In this document: one piece after another, positions 7,006 to 16,502 of the stretch | Position numbering within the stretch: the first letter of the stretch is position 1 | Layout: each line of letters begins with the position of its first letter | NCBI GenBank assembly: GCA_943330915.2 | Contig: CALQJO020000014.1 | Location: 1-52,679, forward strand | Length of the DNA stretch: 52,679 nucleotides | Direction: 5' to 3' | Source: Rhodoferax sp. OV413 | Lineage (GTDB): Bacteria; Pseudomonadota; Gammaproteobacteria; Pseudomonadales; Pseudohongiellaceae | Translations under genes and position numbers: made by a program | The notes under the pieces: model-generated | The model's input: the letters and a program-made list of their open reading frames with translations, nothing else | Database searches by the model: none | Told to the model about the DNA's origin: nothing

Positions 7006-9111
7006 TCAGCGATTCAAAATCGCCGGCGCATCTGTAAACGATCGAATGCCAAACTCTGGGTAAATGTCACTGGGAAAGTAGAAGTTGCCATCCTTCACAA
7101 CCAACGAAATGGTCTTGATGGCTTTTAGATCGGCTATCGGGTTGCCGGGAATCAGGAAAAAATCCGCCAATTTGCCCGGCACAATTGAACCCAGTTCATC
7201 ACCTTGCCCCAGATAACTGGCCATATCCTGCGTGGCCATTTTGAGCACCTCTGCCGCGCTCATGCCAATTTCTTGGTACAGCTCTAACTCGCGGTGATAG
7301 GTGAATGAACCTCCCAAATCGGTGCCCGGGATAATCACTACGCCCTGATCGCGCATCTCACGCACGGTTTCTAAAATCTTGGCATAACCCTGCCGATAGG
7401 CGATGTCATCCTCAGGCGTGGCAATTTCAGAGCGCGCGGTTCTGGCATTGCGCTGAATGCCAACTGGCATGTTGTTGATGTAATCCACCATGCCTGGCGC
7501 CACCTCGCCATTGCGGGACAGCATCAGGTTTTCGTGAATGGCCAAGGTCGGATCAATACCCATGCCACGCCCGGCCATGCTCGAAATGGTCAGTTGCACC
7601 GCAGGGGATTGGATGTCGATAGCCGGGAACCGCTTCATGGCTGTCAGCCGCAACAAGGTGCGGGTATCTTCGTCGGGCGCTAATACCCAGCCCAACATGA
7701 CCTGATTGATGTGCGTCAGCTCGTCGTATCCTGCCGCAATCATGGCATCGGCATTGGTGAAGGCGGGCACATGTCCGGCAACGCGCAGACCGCGCGCGTG
7801 CGCTTCAGTGACCATGGCAGGCACCCATGCCGGATTCATACTGTTGTAGATTTTGATCTGATGGAAGTCGCCCTGATCCGCGTACCAGCGCACGGCATCC
7901 AGCGCTTCGTCCTGTGTCGACACCAGGATGCCACTGTTGGAGTTGAATGGGCTTTTGCCTTCGATAAATCCACTGCGGTGAATGCGCGGCCCGACCAATC
8001 GGCCTGACTCGATTTTGGCAATCAAGTCGCTGAGCACTTCGTTGTTGTTGCCCATATCACGAAAGCTGGTTACCCCGGCCGCAATGTTCAGCAGCGCACT
8101 GCCCTGGCCCGCATGCGCATGCATTTCGTACATGCCGGCAACCAAGGTGCCGCCGGCGCCATCGATCAGAATTTCAGCGGCATTGACTGCCGGTGCAACA
8201 TCATCCACGGATGTGATGCGATTCTCTGTCACTAACACGGATGACGGCTCAGACAGACTCAGGCTGATTGGATCAAACACCCTGACATTGTTAATACGCA
8301 CGGGTTTATCAAAAACACGCGTGACTTTTTCTTGAATGGTTTCAAAGCGGCGGGTTGCGTATTCAGCAGCCATGTTTCGCAAACGCTCTTCTTCCGCTTC
8401 GAAGCCCGTGCGGACCAGCGCAAACTGTTCATCCATGGATGCAAACAGCAGGCCGTTGTCATCCAGAGCGAAGTACGTGGGATTCAGATCGATGCCGGAC
8501 AGTGCGTAGGTGGTGATCGCCAGCGCTGCGCCGCTGCTGTTGGTGACATTGAGGGTATCAATGGCCTCGAGCTTCAGTTCACCCGCAGGCAGTACAGCTA
8601 GGGTATTGTCATCGTCGGCCAATAGCAGTCGCGCATAAACCCACAACGCATAAGGACTGGATTCCTGCGCTACATACAAATTAGCGTCGGCCATGTCTGA
8701 TTCGCTGGAACCGGTGGTATCTGTCCACACCGCCCGGCCGCCCTGAATGTCAAACTGCTCGTCGATGATGTTGCCAAAGGTGGTGGCGCCGGCCACACGC
8801 CAGCTGCGCGGAACGCCTGCATCATTAAACTCAATGACTTCCTCGACAGATGGGCCACGACCATTATCGCGGTATTCATACCCCACATTGGTGACGTCCC
8901 CGTGTTGCACTTCCATTTGCCCGACACGTGTGCCAGAGATCATTGCGCTAAACGATTCAACACCGGCAGGCCGCGTCAGCGGCATCTGATCTGGCACTGC
9001 CAGATCAGATGCCGTTTGTTGCGGCTGCCCACAAGCTGCCAATGTCAACAGTGCAGTCAACAATGCAGCCATCAGCACAAGCGTCGAACTGCCTGGTCGT
9101 TGAGTATTCAT
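7006..9111 (-). CDS. Lipoprotein amidohydrolase family enzyme
   Basis: A 701-residue protein. The signal peptide ends in the lipobox LAAC, so it is likely anchored in the outer membrane or periplasmic. After about 300 residues of N-terminal region there is an amidohydrolase TIM barrel: the metal-binding H-A-H pair in YEMHAHAGQG (H331, H333), GVTSFRDMGN, a histidine in VAGHVPAF, TH in DELTHINQ, and the last metal aspartate in IPGTDLGGSF. The composite domain closes with GSIVPGKLADFFLIPGNPI. It resembles imidazolonepropionase-like or prolidase-like amidohydrolases that cleave cyclic amides or peptides; the substrate is unknown. Start ATG 9111 is chosen because GGAG lies 6 nt upstream. Confidence 0.88.
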   Translation of the reverse strand: MNTQRPGSSTLVLMAALLTALLTLAACGQPQQTASDLAVPDQMPLTRPAGVESFSAMISGTRVGQMEVQHGDVTNVGYEYRDNGRGPSVEEVIEFNDAGVPRSWRVAGATTFGNIIDEQFDIQGGRAVWTDTTGSSESDMADANLYVAQESSPYALWVYARLLLADDDNTLAVLPAGELKLEAIDTLNVTNSSGAALAITTYALSGIDLNPTYFALDDNGLLFASMDEQFALVRTGFEAEEERLRNMAAEYATRRFETIQEKVTRVFDKPVRINNVRVFDPISLSLSEPSSVLVTENRITSVDDVAPAVNAAEILIDGAGGTLVAGMYEMHAHAGQGSALLNIAAGVTSFRDMGNNNEVLSDLIAKIESGRLVGPRIHRSGFIEGKSPFNSNSGILVSTQDEALDAVRWYADQGDFHQIKIYNSMNPAWVPAMVTEAHARGLRVAGHVPAFTNADAMIAAGYDELTHINQVMLGWVLAPDEDTRTLLRLTAMKRFPAIDIQSPAVQLTISSMAGRGMGIDPTLAIHENLMLSRNGEVAPGMVDYINNMPVGIQRNARTARSEIATPEDDIAYRQGYAKILETVREMRDQGVVIIPGTDLGGSFTYHRELELYQEIGMSAAEVLKMATQDMASYLGQGDELGSIVPGKLADFFLIPGNPIADLKAIKTISLVVKDGNFYFPSDIYPEFGIRSFTDAPAILNR

Positions 9112-9278
9112 CTGACTCTCCATCGGATAATTTATTGTTGTTAACACAGGGACAAGCGGGTGAATCAGGTGAGGATACAGCGGGATCATGAAGGTCTGGC
9201 GGGGCCCACAATCGTCATGACTTTTGTGGGCTTAATGAGCGATTACATGTTGGCTCAATGCGCGGCTACAGATAAATC

Positions 9279-9779
9279 TCAGAATGTTTCAGCAATCAGT
9301 GTTGCGCTGCACGTGCCGGTATACCGTGTTCCAACCCAGACATCGTAGGAGCCATTCGCCGCCTTATTCAGCCGGATCTTGGCATCCAGACTGCCATTGG
9401 AGTCGTCATCATAGTGCCAGTTGCCGCTGGCATCGTTAATCAGCAATATGCTGTCGCACTCGGTATCCAGCCGAAATTCCAATGCACGTCCAGATGAGTT
9501 CTGCGAGAAGGACAGCGTAAAATCTGGGGCTTCCATCACAAATCCGTAACCGGGTAGGTCTGAGCATTCAGCCAGATCGGTACCTCCGCCGGCGGTTACC
9601 TTGTGACTTTTTGATGTGTAAAGATCATCACTCGTGTAAGAAAGAGATGTGCCACCTTGAGAAAAATCCGGGCACGCTTGAACGCTACCGGCAAAGAAGG
9701 ATAAAGCGATTACAACAATCCACAATACTTTAGCTTTGAGGCGAGACTTGGCAGTATTAACGCGAGAAGGAATAAACAT
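9279..9779 (-). CDS. Small secreted protein, PPC-like C-terminus
   Basis: A 166-residue exported protein: basic N-terminus, hydrophobic core VLWIVVIALSFFAG and a probable cleavage after SVQA. The mature part starts with CPDF and contains six cysteines, which suggests disulfides in the periplasm or outside. The C-terminal segment (ALEFRLDTECDSILLINDAS, IRLNKAANGSYDVWVGT) resembles bacterial pre-peptidase C-terminal beta-sandwich domains. No catalytic motif is seen. GGAG lies 6 nt before ATG 9779. The function is unknown. Confidence 0.72.
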   Translation of the reverse strand: MFIPSRVNTAKSRLKAKVLWIVVIALSFFAGSVQACPDFSQGGTSLSYTSDDLYTSKSHKVTAGGGTDLAECSDLPGYGFVMEAPDFTLSFSQNSSGRALEFRLDTECDSILLINDASGNWHYDDDSNGSLDAKIRLNKAANGSYDVWVGTRYTGTCSATLIAETF

Positions 9780-10024
9780 TATGCGCTCCAGTTTGATTTC
9801 AACTGCCCAAGGACAATTGTAAATATTTGTAATTTATTAGTTTGATAGTCTTAAAATGAGCAACAACTTGTTCAGAAGTTTATATCCAGCTTCGTCATTT
9901 GGGCAACAACAACTATTTATAAAATTACATGAATGCTCAGTCAGTTGACTCCGATCATCAGCGGTCAGTAAAAATTCAATACCGACGTCATCACTGCCCT
10001 ACTTTTTTAGTTCAACGGCAGCGA

Positions 10025-10615
10025 TCAAACTCTGCTGATTTTATCCCCTGACAACACGCAGCCGGGGCGCACGACTTTAGCGTTAACTCCCCGCAGGTTT
10101 ATCCGTTTGCCCTGATCAGAATTAACAAACATCACTGCGTCGCGGCCAAACCGATCAGAAAATTTGCGGCAACCCAAGTGCGGCTCGGCGGTTACCTCAA
10201 TTTCAGCAGTGCCGATCGTTAGCCTTGTCCCGGGCGGCAGGTTTTCTCTGCTTAAATCCATATCCACAAAAAACTGATCACCTGCCAGAGGCCACTGCGT
10301 CTGATCACCCGCAATCGCCTTGATCGCCCGCAGATTCATCAGCGTTAACTGCGTATCAATATTGGCGGGCTTATCCGGCGCACGCCATTGACCACGCTGT
10401 TTCCAGTTATCACCCACCAATCCGTCGCTGATCGTCAACTCACAGCGATCTAACATTTTTCTGTCGTCGGCACGTGGGCGGCAGACAATCATGGCAACGC
10501 GTCCTGAGGATTTGGGTGATGCCAGAATGTCTGGCAAACAGGCTTCCAATTCAGCCAAAGTCTTGTACTGGTTTATACCATCGAGTGTTGGCTGCTTTTT
10601 CATTACACCATCCAT
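10025..10615 (-). CDS. MOSC-domain protein
   Basis: A 196-residue cytoplasmic protein with the MOSC (molybdenum cofactor sulfurase C-terminal) fold: GLVGDNW, TLMNLRAI, FFVDMDLSRENLPPGT, VTAEPHLGCRKFSDRFG with the conserved cysteine C149, and LRGVNAKVVRPGCV near the end. MOSC proteins bind molybdenum cofactor or handle sulfur; in YiiM-type relatives they reduce N-hydroxylated substrates. The exact activity is not evident. ATG 10615 or the ATG at 10603 could be the start. It may be transcribed with the M20 peptidase gene just upstream (29-nt gap, same strand). Confidence 0.88.
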   Translation of the reverse strand: MDGVMKKQPTLDGINQYKTLAELEACLPDILASPKSSGRVAMIVCRPRADDRKMLDRCELTISDGLVGDNWKQRGQWRAPDKPANIDTQLTLMNLRAIKAIAGDQTQWPLAGDQFFVDMDLSRENLPPGTRLTIGTAEIEVTAEPHLGCRKFSDRFGRDAVMFVNSDQGKRINLRGVNAKVVRPGCVLSGDKISRV

Positions 10616-10644
10616 ATCGCTGTGGCCTGCCTGTGCGGTTTATA

Positions 10645-11988
10645 TCAGAGCTGAGGTGCGCTAAGGCCTTGCACGCCCACCAGCCCCAGCGTTAACAAAA
10701 ATGCCAGTTGCGGCCCGAGGTGCGCGTTGGTCGGGTCGAACCATTCCTCGGTTGAGTGCGCGCCGCCGCCCGAACCACCGCCTCCGATAGTGATCGCGGG
10801 GATACCCAGCGACATGGGCATATTGGAATCGGTACTGGAGGTTTGCATGCCTTGCACGGGCGAACCGACGGCAGCAAACGCCAGCGCGGCCACTTGCACC
10901 AGCTCGTGATCGGGCGGCGTGGTTCCGGTGGGCCTGTCTCCGATCAGCCGGAAGTTCACGGTGATCTGGCCTTTCTCTGTGCCGCCATCGGCATTCCAGC
11001 GCGCATTTTCTTCATCAACCGCCAGCTGTACAACGTCACGGACACGGGCTTCGAGCCTAGCCAGTTCAGTGGCATCGTTGGAGCGCATATCCAACTCAAA
11101 CATCGCATCCTGCGCAATGGAATTGACTGACGTGCCACCACTGACGGTGCCCACGGTAAAGGTGGTTCTTGGCTGCTCGGGCACCTGCAGGTCACCGATC
11201 TTGGCGATTGCCCGTCCCAACGCATGCGTTGCACTGACCAGGCCAAAAGCGCTGAAGGAATGTCCGCCGGGGCCGGTAAACTCAACCGCGAAGCGGCGAC
11301 TGCCGGTACCACCGTTCGTAATACGGGTAACACCCGAACCGTCGATGGATACAAAACCGTCTATCTGCGGGAAATCACGGAATAACGCTTTAACACCGCG
11401 CAAGTCACCAGGCCCTTCCTCACCGACATTTCCCACAAACATGATGTCACCAACGGTTTCCATACCACTGGCATTGATTGCACTGATCAGCGTCAGCAAC
11501 GCCGTCAGGCCGCGACCATCGTCACTGATGCCCGGTGCGTAATAGCGTCCGTCCCGAACCTCCACGCTGACATCGGTATCCAGGGGAAACACCGTATCCA
11601 GGTGCGCGGCAATCACAAACAAGGGGCCGTCACCACTGCCTCGGCGAATACCAATCACATTGCCTTCGGTATCGATGTAGGCATCGGGTAATCCGCGGCT
11701 GTGCATTTGCTGCAGGTAATACTCGGCGCGGCGTTGCTCCTGAAACGGCGGAGCCGGAATCTCGGTCAGGCGCACCTGTTCTGCCAGCGTCTCAGGCTCA
11801 TTGGTCTCAATGTCAGCCAGCGCGCTCTGCACCCGCGGGTCGGCCAGAAGCAGACTGAACTGTTCATTGACAGATTCCGTGACGGTTACCGGACCCGACG
11901 AGGACTGACCCATGGCGACAGCACTCACCAACATCCAGGCGCTTATGCCCAACAGGGGCGCTAACATTCGTTTGATGACAAAGGGCAT
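10645..11988 (-). CDS. Exported M20-family zinc metallopeptidase
   Basis: A 447-residue M20/M25/M40 peptidase. It has a signal peptide (MLVSAVAMGQ, cleavage about 27) and the metal ligands and catalytic residues in order: AAHLDTVF (H129, D131), ISDDGRG, the Glu-Glu of NVGEEGPGD, an aspartate in SIDGSG, and the last histidine in GGGAHSTEEWF. The lid/dimerisation domain lies between (GPGGHSFSAFG). It resembles tripeptidase-type enzymes that trim small peptides, here in the periplasm. ATG 11988 has GGAG 8 nt upstream. Downstream is the MOSC gene. Confidence 0.92.
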   Translation of the reverse strand: MPFVIKRMLAPLLGISAWMLVSAVAMGQSSSGPVTVTESVNEQFSLLLADPRVQSALADIETNEPETLAEQVRLTEIPAPPFQEQRRAEYYLQQMHSRGLPDAYIDTEGNVIGIRRGSGDGPLFVIAAHLDTVFPLDTDVSVEVRDGRYYAPGISDDGRGLTALLTLISAINASGMETVGDIMFVGNVGEEGPGDLRGVKALFRDFPQIDGFVSIDGSGVTRITNGGTGSRRFAVEFTGPGGHSFSAFGLVSATHALGRAIAKIGDLQVPEQPRTTFTVGTVSGGTSVNSIAQDAMFELDMRSNDATELARLEARVRDVVQLAVDEENARWNADGGTEKGQITVNFRLIGDRPTGTTPPDHELVQVAALAFAAVGSPVQGMQTSSTDSNMPMSLGIPAITIGGGGSGGGAHSTEEWFDPTNAHLGPQLAFLLTLGLVGVQGLSAPQL

Positions 11989-12201
11989 ATGGCTGACTCC
12001 GGGAATTGAATGTGCTTGAACTTGCGCAAGCCTACCGGATTCCTATCCGAAATTCATGCGCAAAAGCCCACGATCAGACGGCTTTCCCGTGCCAGAACAC
12101 ATCACGCTATGCCGTATCAATTGCACCGACCCGCTGAATAGCTTTAAATACCGGCTCCGCAATCCCGGACAGTTCAATAAAGCCTTATGAGGAGCAATAA
12201 C

Positions 12202-12624
12202 ATGAGAACCAAACTAGCAATGTTTACCGGATTTATCGCCGCTTTGAGCCTGTCAGCAGCGCTGTTTGCGCAACAAACTGCCGCTCCCGAAGGCGCGCAG
12301 GTCTACATCGTATCCCCTGCCAACGGTGAGACCGTTAGCCAGACGTTTACCGTGGTGTTTGGCTTAAGTGGCATGGGCGTCGCTCCAGCGGGCGTTCCGA
12401 TGCCCAATACCGGACACCATCACTTACTGATTAATGCAGATCCGTTGCCCGATCTGACCCAGGCATTGGGCGCTGATGTCATGCACTTTGGTCTTGGCCA
12501 GACGCAAACCACACTGACCCTGGAACCGGGTACTCATACGCTGCAACTGGTGTTGGGCGACCATATGCATGTGCCGCACAACCCGCTGGTGATGTCCGAG
12601 AAGATTACCGTTACCGTCAGATAA
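12202..12624 (+). CDS. DUF4399 periplasmic protein
   Basis: A 140-residue exported protein with signal peptide (FIAALSLSAALFA, cleavage before QQTAA). The mature region has the DUF4399 pattern: VYIVSPANGETVSQTFTVVF, then GHHHLLIN and FGLGQTQTTLTLEPGTHTLQ, LVLGDHMHVPH. The clustered histidines suggest a metal-binding capacity, but the function is not established. The start at ATG 12202 is preferred over ATG 12187 because the GAGGAG ribosome-binding site (12188-12194) lies between them. It is divergent from the M20 peptidase; the 213-bp gap between them shows no clear promoter. An 11-bp tandem repeat begins 6 bp after the stop codon. Confidence 0.85.
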   Translation: MRTKLAMFTGFIAALSLSAALFAQQTAAPEGAQVYIVSPANGETVSQTFTVVFGLSGMGVAPAGVPMPNTGHHHLLINADPLPDLTQALGADVMHFGLGQTQTTLTLEPGTHTLQLVLGDHMHVPHNPLVMSEKITVTVR

Positions 12625-12630
12625 GCATCC

Positions 12631-12696
12631 GCTGGACTTCAGCTGGACTTCAGCTGTACTTCAGCTGTACTTCAGCTGTACTTCAGCTGGAATTCA
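12631..12696. repeat. Six tandem 11-bp repeats containing CAGCTG
   Basis: Six consecutive 11-bp units run GCTGGACTTCA twice, GCTGTACTTCA three times and GCTGGAATTCA once. They create five CAGCTG palindromes spaced exactly 11 bp apart, at 12640, 12651, 12662, 12673 and 12684. The array lies between the stop codon of the DUF4399 gene and a hairpin, between convergent genes, so it is in the 3' region of the DUF4399 transcript. Confidence 0.95.
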
Positions 12697-12703
12697 GACG
12701 TGT

Positions 12704-12725
12704 CGGGCTGATGCTGATCAGCCCG
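12704..12725. terminator. Hairpin between convergent genes
   Basis: CGGGCTGAT and ATCAGCCCG form a 9-bp stem with a 4-nt loop. It lies between the DUF4399 gene and the convergent cysQ gene (stop at 12731), where a shared transcript end is expected. There is no T tract, so if it terminates it does so weakly or marks a Rho-dependent or processed 3' end. Confidence 0.5.
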
Positions 12726-12730
12726 GCGCA

Positions 12731-13612
12731 TCAAGCCGACATCGCACGCCCTACAAGCTCCAGATCATCCTGACCGATGGCGGCCACCGCAACAAAGCAC
12801 GGGTTTAACAGGCTGTCTCTGGTGTTGTATACAAGCGGGCTAAGATCCACCTGCAGGACATCACCACCCGCGCCGCGCAGCACAGCATGAGCGGCGGCAG
12901 TGTCCCACTCCGAGGTGGGTGACAGCCGCGGATACATATCGGCGCGCCCTTCCGCGATCACACAAAACTTTAATGAGCTGCCCATGTTGAGCATCTCGAC
13001 ACTGGGATAGCGCTCTTTGATGACGGCCATACACCTGTCGAGCGCCTCAGCGCCGTGACGTCGGCTGGCAACAACACGCAAGGCGACGCCTGAAGCAGCA
13101 TCGTCCGCGCTCATCGGACTCACGTGAATGGCTTGCCAGGCTTGGCCGGGCTCGCACCTCCAAGCCATGCGAACAGTCTCACACAAGCCCAGATAGCTGA
13201 TGCCCGAAACCGGCACATGCACAACGCCAAGCACGGGTTTGCCATCACTGATGAGCGCAATATTGACGGTAAACTCGCCGTTGCGGGTAATGAACTCCTT
13301 GGTACCATCGAGTGGATCCACCAGCCAGTACTGTGTCCAACCTTGTCTGATGGCAAAGGGCACGTGCGCTGATTCTTCAGACAAAACCGGTATATCCGGA
13401 GTCAGTTTGGTCAGCGCCGCGAGAATCACTTCATGCGCCTGCAGATCGGCCTCTGTCAGCGGTGACTGGTCGGGTTTGTTGCTGACGTCAACTGAGCCGG
13501 GGCGCAGGTACACCGCCATAATCCTGTCGGCAGCCTCAACCGCAATGTTGTTGATTGTTTGCAGCAATTCGCGCGTCAGGAGCATAATGGTTCTCGATTT
13601 ATTGTCTGTCAC
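12731..13612 (-). CDS. cysQ: 3'(2'),5'-bisphosphate nucleotidase
   Basis: A 293-residue inositol-monophosphatase-fold enzyme that removes the 3' phosphate of 3'-phosphoadenosine 5'-phosphate, the by-product of sulfate assimilation. It has the family's metal-binding motifs: LSEESA (E79, E80), the DPLDGT box (D99, D102) preceding TKEFI, and the C-terminal SEWDTAAAHAVL. GEFTVNIALI is the typical CysQ segment after the box. GTG 13612 gives the full frame; ATG 13585 is an alternative start. It is divergent from the phosphatase gene starting at 13625, so the two promoters must overlap the coding ends. Confidence 0.93.
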   Translation of the reverse strand: MTDNKSRTIMLLTRELLQTINNIAVEAADRIMAVYLRPGSVDVSNKPDQSPLTEADLQAHEVILAALTKLTPDIPVLSEESAHVPFAIRQGWTQYWLVDPLDGTKEFITRNGEFTVNIALISDGKPVLGVVHVPVSGISYLGLCETVRMAWRCEPGQAWQAIHVSPMSADDAASGVALRVVASRRHGAEALDRCMAVIKERYPSVEMLNMGSSLKFCVIAEGRADMYPRLSPTSEWDTAAAHAVLRGAGGDVLQVDLSPLVYNTRDSLLNPCFVAVAAIGQDDLELVGRAMSA

Positions 13613-13624
13613 GGATTCTACCTG

Positions 13625-14302
13625 ATGCTGGATTGGTCTGACATCGACACTGTGTTGTTCGACATGGACGGCACCTTGCTTGATTTACATTTTGACAATT
13701 ACTTCTGGGAAACTCTGGTGCCCACGCGCTGGGGAGAGCGCATTGGCCTGACACCCGAACAAGCGTGGCTGGAACTCGGTCAGCAATACCGCTCTGTGCA
13801 CGGTCAGCTGAACTGGTACTGCATCGACTACTGGACACAAAAACTTGGGCTTGATATTCAGCAGCTTAAAGAACAGATGCGCCACAAGATCGCCATTCGC
13901 CCGAATGTTCATGCCTTGCTTGAGGGGTTAGCTGCACACAACAAAAAACTGTTCCTGGTCACCAATGCCCATCCGGGCAGCCTGCGCCTGAAAATGCAAC
14001 ACACAGGATTGCATCAGCACTTTGACCATATCGTCAGCTCACATACGCTGGGCCTGGCCAAAGAAAATCATGGATTCTGGCAACGACTACAAACTCAGCA
14101 TCACTTTGAACCGCAGCGCTCTGCGTTGTTTGACGACAACCTGCACGTCTTGCGTCAGGCGCGCGCAGAGGGAATCAAACACCTGTTTGCCATACGCCAG
14201 CCAGATAGTCAGCGCCCCCCCTTGTATTCCGATGAATTTGTCCATATTGAAGACTTTGCAGACATACTTCCGCAATCAACGGCATGTACTCTTCAGAGAT
14301 AA
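13625..14302 (+). CDS. yrfG: HAD-family GMP/IMP nucleotidase
   Basis: A 225-residue HAD-superfamily phosphatase of the YrfG type, which dephosphorylates purine mononucleotides in E. coli. Motif I is VLFDMDGTLLDL (D residues about 11 and 13), motif II is FLVTNAH, and the motif III/IV region is LGLAKEN followed by ALFDDN. The start at ATG 13625 was chosen because motif I then lies at the usual position near the N-terminus. The next gene, hslR, starts 6 nt after its stop. The order yrfG-hslR-pckA matches E. coli, where hslO also lies in this cluster. Confidence 0.92.
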   Translation: MLDWSDIDTVLFDMDGTLLDLHFDNYFWETLVPTRWGERIGLTPEQAWLELGQQYRSVHGQLNWYCIDYWTQKLGLDIQQLKEQMRHKIAIRPNVHALLEGLAAHNKKLFLVTNAHPGSLRLKMQHTGLHQHFDHIVSSHTLGLAKENHGFWQRLQTQHHFEPQRSALFDDNLHVLRQARAEGIKHLFAIRQPDSQRPPLYSDEFVHIEDFADILPQSTACTLQR

Positions 14303-14308
14303 ACCGCA

Positions 14309-14725
14309 GTGACAAGCAACGACAACAACAGCGACAACAGCTCACCCGGCAAGGTACGGCTCGACAAATGGCTTTGGGCCGCGCGCCTGTTTAAAACCCG
14401 CGCGCTCGCCAAAGAAGCGATTGAAGGCGGCAAGATCAGCATTGATGGACATAAACCCAAACCCGGCAAGGAAATCGCGGCAGGAACAGTCCTCAGCGTG
14501 CGACAAGGTTGGGACGAAAAAACTTTATTGGTAATTGCGTTGTCTGAACAAAGACGCAGCGCTTCCGAGGCGCAATTACTGTATTCGGAATCCGAAGACA
14601 GCCGTGTCAAACGTGAGGCACTGGCAGAGCAACGCAAGTTTCAGGCAGCAGGCCTGTTTGCACACGACAAACCCGACAAAAAAGAACGCCGTCAGCGCCA
14701 GGCGATGAAGGCCCGTTATGAGTAG
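14309..14725 (+). CDS. hslR: Heat-shock protein 15, ribosome-associated RNA-binding
   Basis: A 138-residue Hsp15 with an S4 RNA-binding domain at about residues 15-70 (RLDKWLWAARLFKTRALAKE, GKISIDGHKPKPGKEI). A basic C-terminal tail follows, rich in Lys/Arg (DKKERRQRQAMKARYE). In E. coli Hsp15 rescues stalled 50S subunits carrying a nascent chain. The start is GTG 14309, 6 nt after yrfG, so it is likely co-transcribed. The Hsp33 gene (hslO) that follows it in E. coli is absent here; pckA comes next. Confidence 0.95.
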   Translation: MTSNDNNSDNSSPGKVRLDKWLWAARLFKTRALAKEAIEGGKISIDGHKPKPGKEIAAGTVLSVRQGWDEKTLLVIALSEQRRSASEAQLLYSESEDSRVKREALAEQRKFQAAGLFAHDKPDKKERRQRQAMKARYE

Positions 14726-14897
14726 TGGGCATGCCGCGGGTTGGTATGCACTCCGGCGGTTGTTTGGCATAATGCCGGCACTTTTAAAGACGAAGTCAAA
14801 AACTACTGAGTGAATTCCACTGAAGCGAATTCATCAAAATCATACCGCCGGAAGCTTGATTCAGTATTGAGCAACGCCGGTTAACAGGACGCAGGGC

Positions 14898-16463
14898 ATG
14901 ACACATCAGGGCAATCATTCAAATACCCGCACCATTTACCGCAATCTTTCCCCAAGTCAGTTAATCGAGATGGCCTTGCAGCGTCAGGAAGGACATCTGG
15001 CAGATAACGGTGCGTTGGTCGTTGAGACTGGCAAGCGCACAGGACGCAGCCCAAAAGATCGTTTTATCGTCAAAGAGCCCGGCACCGAACAGCAGATTGA
15101 CTGGGGCGTTGTTAACCAGCCGTTTGATGCGGATAAATTCGATGCGCTGTGGGCGCGAGTTAACGACTTTCTCAGCGATAAAGATTTGTTTGTGGCAGAT
15201 CTGCATGTCGGCGCCGACCCTGATCACTACATCCCGGTGCAGGTAAACGCTCAATATGTGTGGCACTGCCTGTTTGGTACCACACTGTTTATCAAAGCCC
15301 ATGACAACTACAACCCCAAAAACAAGGCACAGTGGCAAATACTCAGCGCACCTGATTTTGTGTGCGATCCTGCGCGCGATGGCACCCACAGCGAGGTGGC
15401 CGTCATTCTGAATTTTGCGCAGCGCAAAGTGCTACTGGCCGGCGCGCGTTATGCGGGCGAAATGAAAAAGTCTATGTTCTCGGTACAGAATTTCCTGTTA
15501 CCGGAGCACGATGTGCTGCCCATGCACTGCTCTGCCAACGTCGGTGAGTCCGGTGATGTGTGTTTGTTTTTCGGGCTCTCGGGCACTGGCAAAACCACGC
15601 TCTCTGCAGATGAAGAACGTTTTCTGATTGGAGATGACGAACATGGCTGGGGCAAAGGCTCGGTCTTTAATCTGGAAGGCGGCTGTTACGCCAAATGCAT
15701 CAATCTGAGCCAGAAAAATGAACCTGTCATCTGGGATGCTATCAAGTTTGGAGCGGTTATCGAAAACGTGACCATCGACGAGCAAACCCGCTCTGCAGAT
15801 TATGCCGATACGCACTTAACCGAAAATTCTCGCGCCTGTTATCCACTGACACATATCCGACAACGTGCAGAAGCAAACCGCGCCGGCGAGCCAAAATCCA
15901 TTGTATTCCTGACCTGTGACCTGACCGGCGTACTGCCACCGGTCTCCATACTGTCACCCGAGGCGGCCGCTTATCACTTTCTCAGCGGCTACACAGCTCT
16001 GGTAGGCTCAACTGAAGTTGGCGCGGGTGACGGCATTAAATCCACGTTCTCCGTGTGTTTTGGTGCACCATTTTTCCCGCGGCCTGCCGGTGTTTATGCT
16101 GATTTGCTCATCAAACGCATCGCTGAATTTGACAGCCAGGTGTACCTGGTAAACACCGGCTGGACCGGTGGCCCGCATGGCATCGGCAAGCGCTTCAGTA
16201 TTCCGGCAACACGCGCCGTGCTTCATGCCATTCAAAGTGGTGCGCTGCGTGATGGACCAACACAACATCTGGACGGTATCAATCTGACAATTCCAACCTC
16301 TGTTTCCGGTGTTGACAGCGCCTTGCTAAACCCGCGTAACACCTGGTCTGATCCGGCCAAATATGACGCCAAAGCCGCAGATCTGATCAACCAGTTCTGT
16401 ACAAATTTCAAACGCTTTAAGGTGTCTGAGGCCATTGTGGCCGCAGGTCCGCAACTCAGTTAG
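14898..16463 (+). CDS. pckA: Phosphoenolpyruvate carboxykinase (ATP)
   Basis: A 521-residue ATP-dependent PEP carboxykinase converting oxaloacetate and ATP to PEP, the entry step of gluconeogenesis. The diagnostic segments are [17 protein letters not shown] near the N-terminus, the P-loop [13 protein letters not shown], and the metal-binding IGDDEHGW. The later [13 protein letters not shown] and [14 protein letters not shown] motifs are also present, and the length is typical. It starts at ATG 14898; upstream lies a 172-bp gap with no unambiguous promoter. gshA follows 39 bp after its stop (13 bp if a TTG start is used), so they may share a transcript. Confidence 0.97.
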   Translation: MTHQGNHSNTRTIYRNLSPSQLIEMALQRQEGHLADNGALVVETGKRTGRSPKDRFIVKEPGTEQQIDWGVVNQPFDADKFDALWARVNDFLSDKDLFVADLHVGADPDHYIPVQVNAQYVWHCLFGTTLFIKAHDNYNPKNKAQWQILSAPDFVCDPARDGTHSEVAVILNFAQRKVLLAGARYAGEMKKSMFSVQNFLLPEHDVLPMHCSANVGESGDVCLFFGLSGTGKTTLSADEERFLIGDDEHGWGKGSVFNLEGGCYAKCINLSQKNEPVIWDAIKFGAVIENVTIDEQTRSADYADTHLTENSRACYPLTHIRQRAEANRAGEPKSIVFLTCDLTGVLPPVSILSPEAAAYHFLSGYTALVGSTEVGAGDGIKSTFSVCFGAPFFPRPAGVYADLLIKRIAEFDSQVYLVNTGWTGGPHGIGKRFSIPATRAVLHAIQSGALRDGPTQHLDGINLTIPTSVSGVDSALLNPRNTWSDPAKYDAKAADLINQFCTNFKRFKVSEAIVAAGPQLS

Positions 16464-16502
16464 GGTCGACTTATCTTGCCAACACATGGACAGGGCGGCA
16501 GC

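Noticed and set aside
9188-9210. GGGCCCACA near 9195 as a second copy of the tRNA end (att site)
   Set aside because: Only 9 bases match the tRNA end (GGGCCCACCA), without the T arm; chance similarity.
10919-11542. 207-codon plus-strand frame within the M20 peptidase gene
   Set aside because: The minus strand has metal-ligand motifs; no signal in the plus frame.
12631-12696. CRISPR array
   Set aside because: Units are 11 bp with no spacers; it is a simple tandem repeat.
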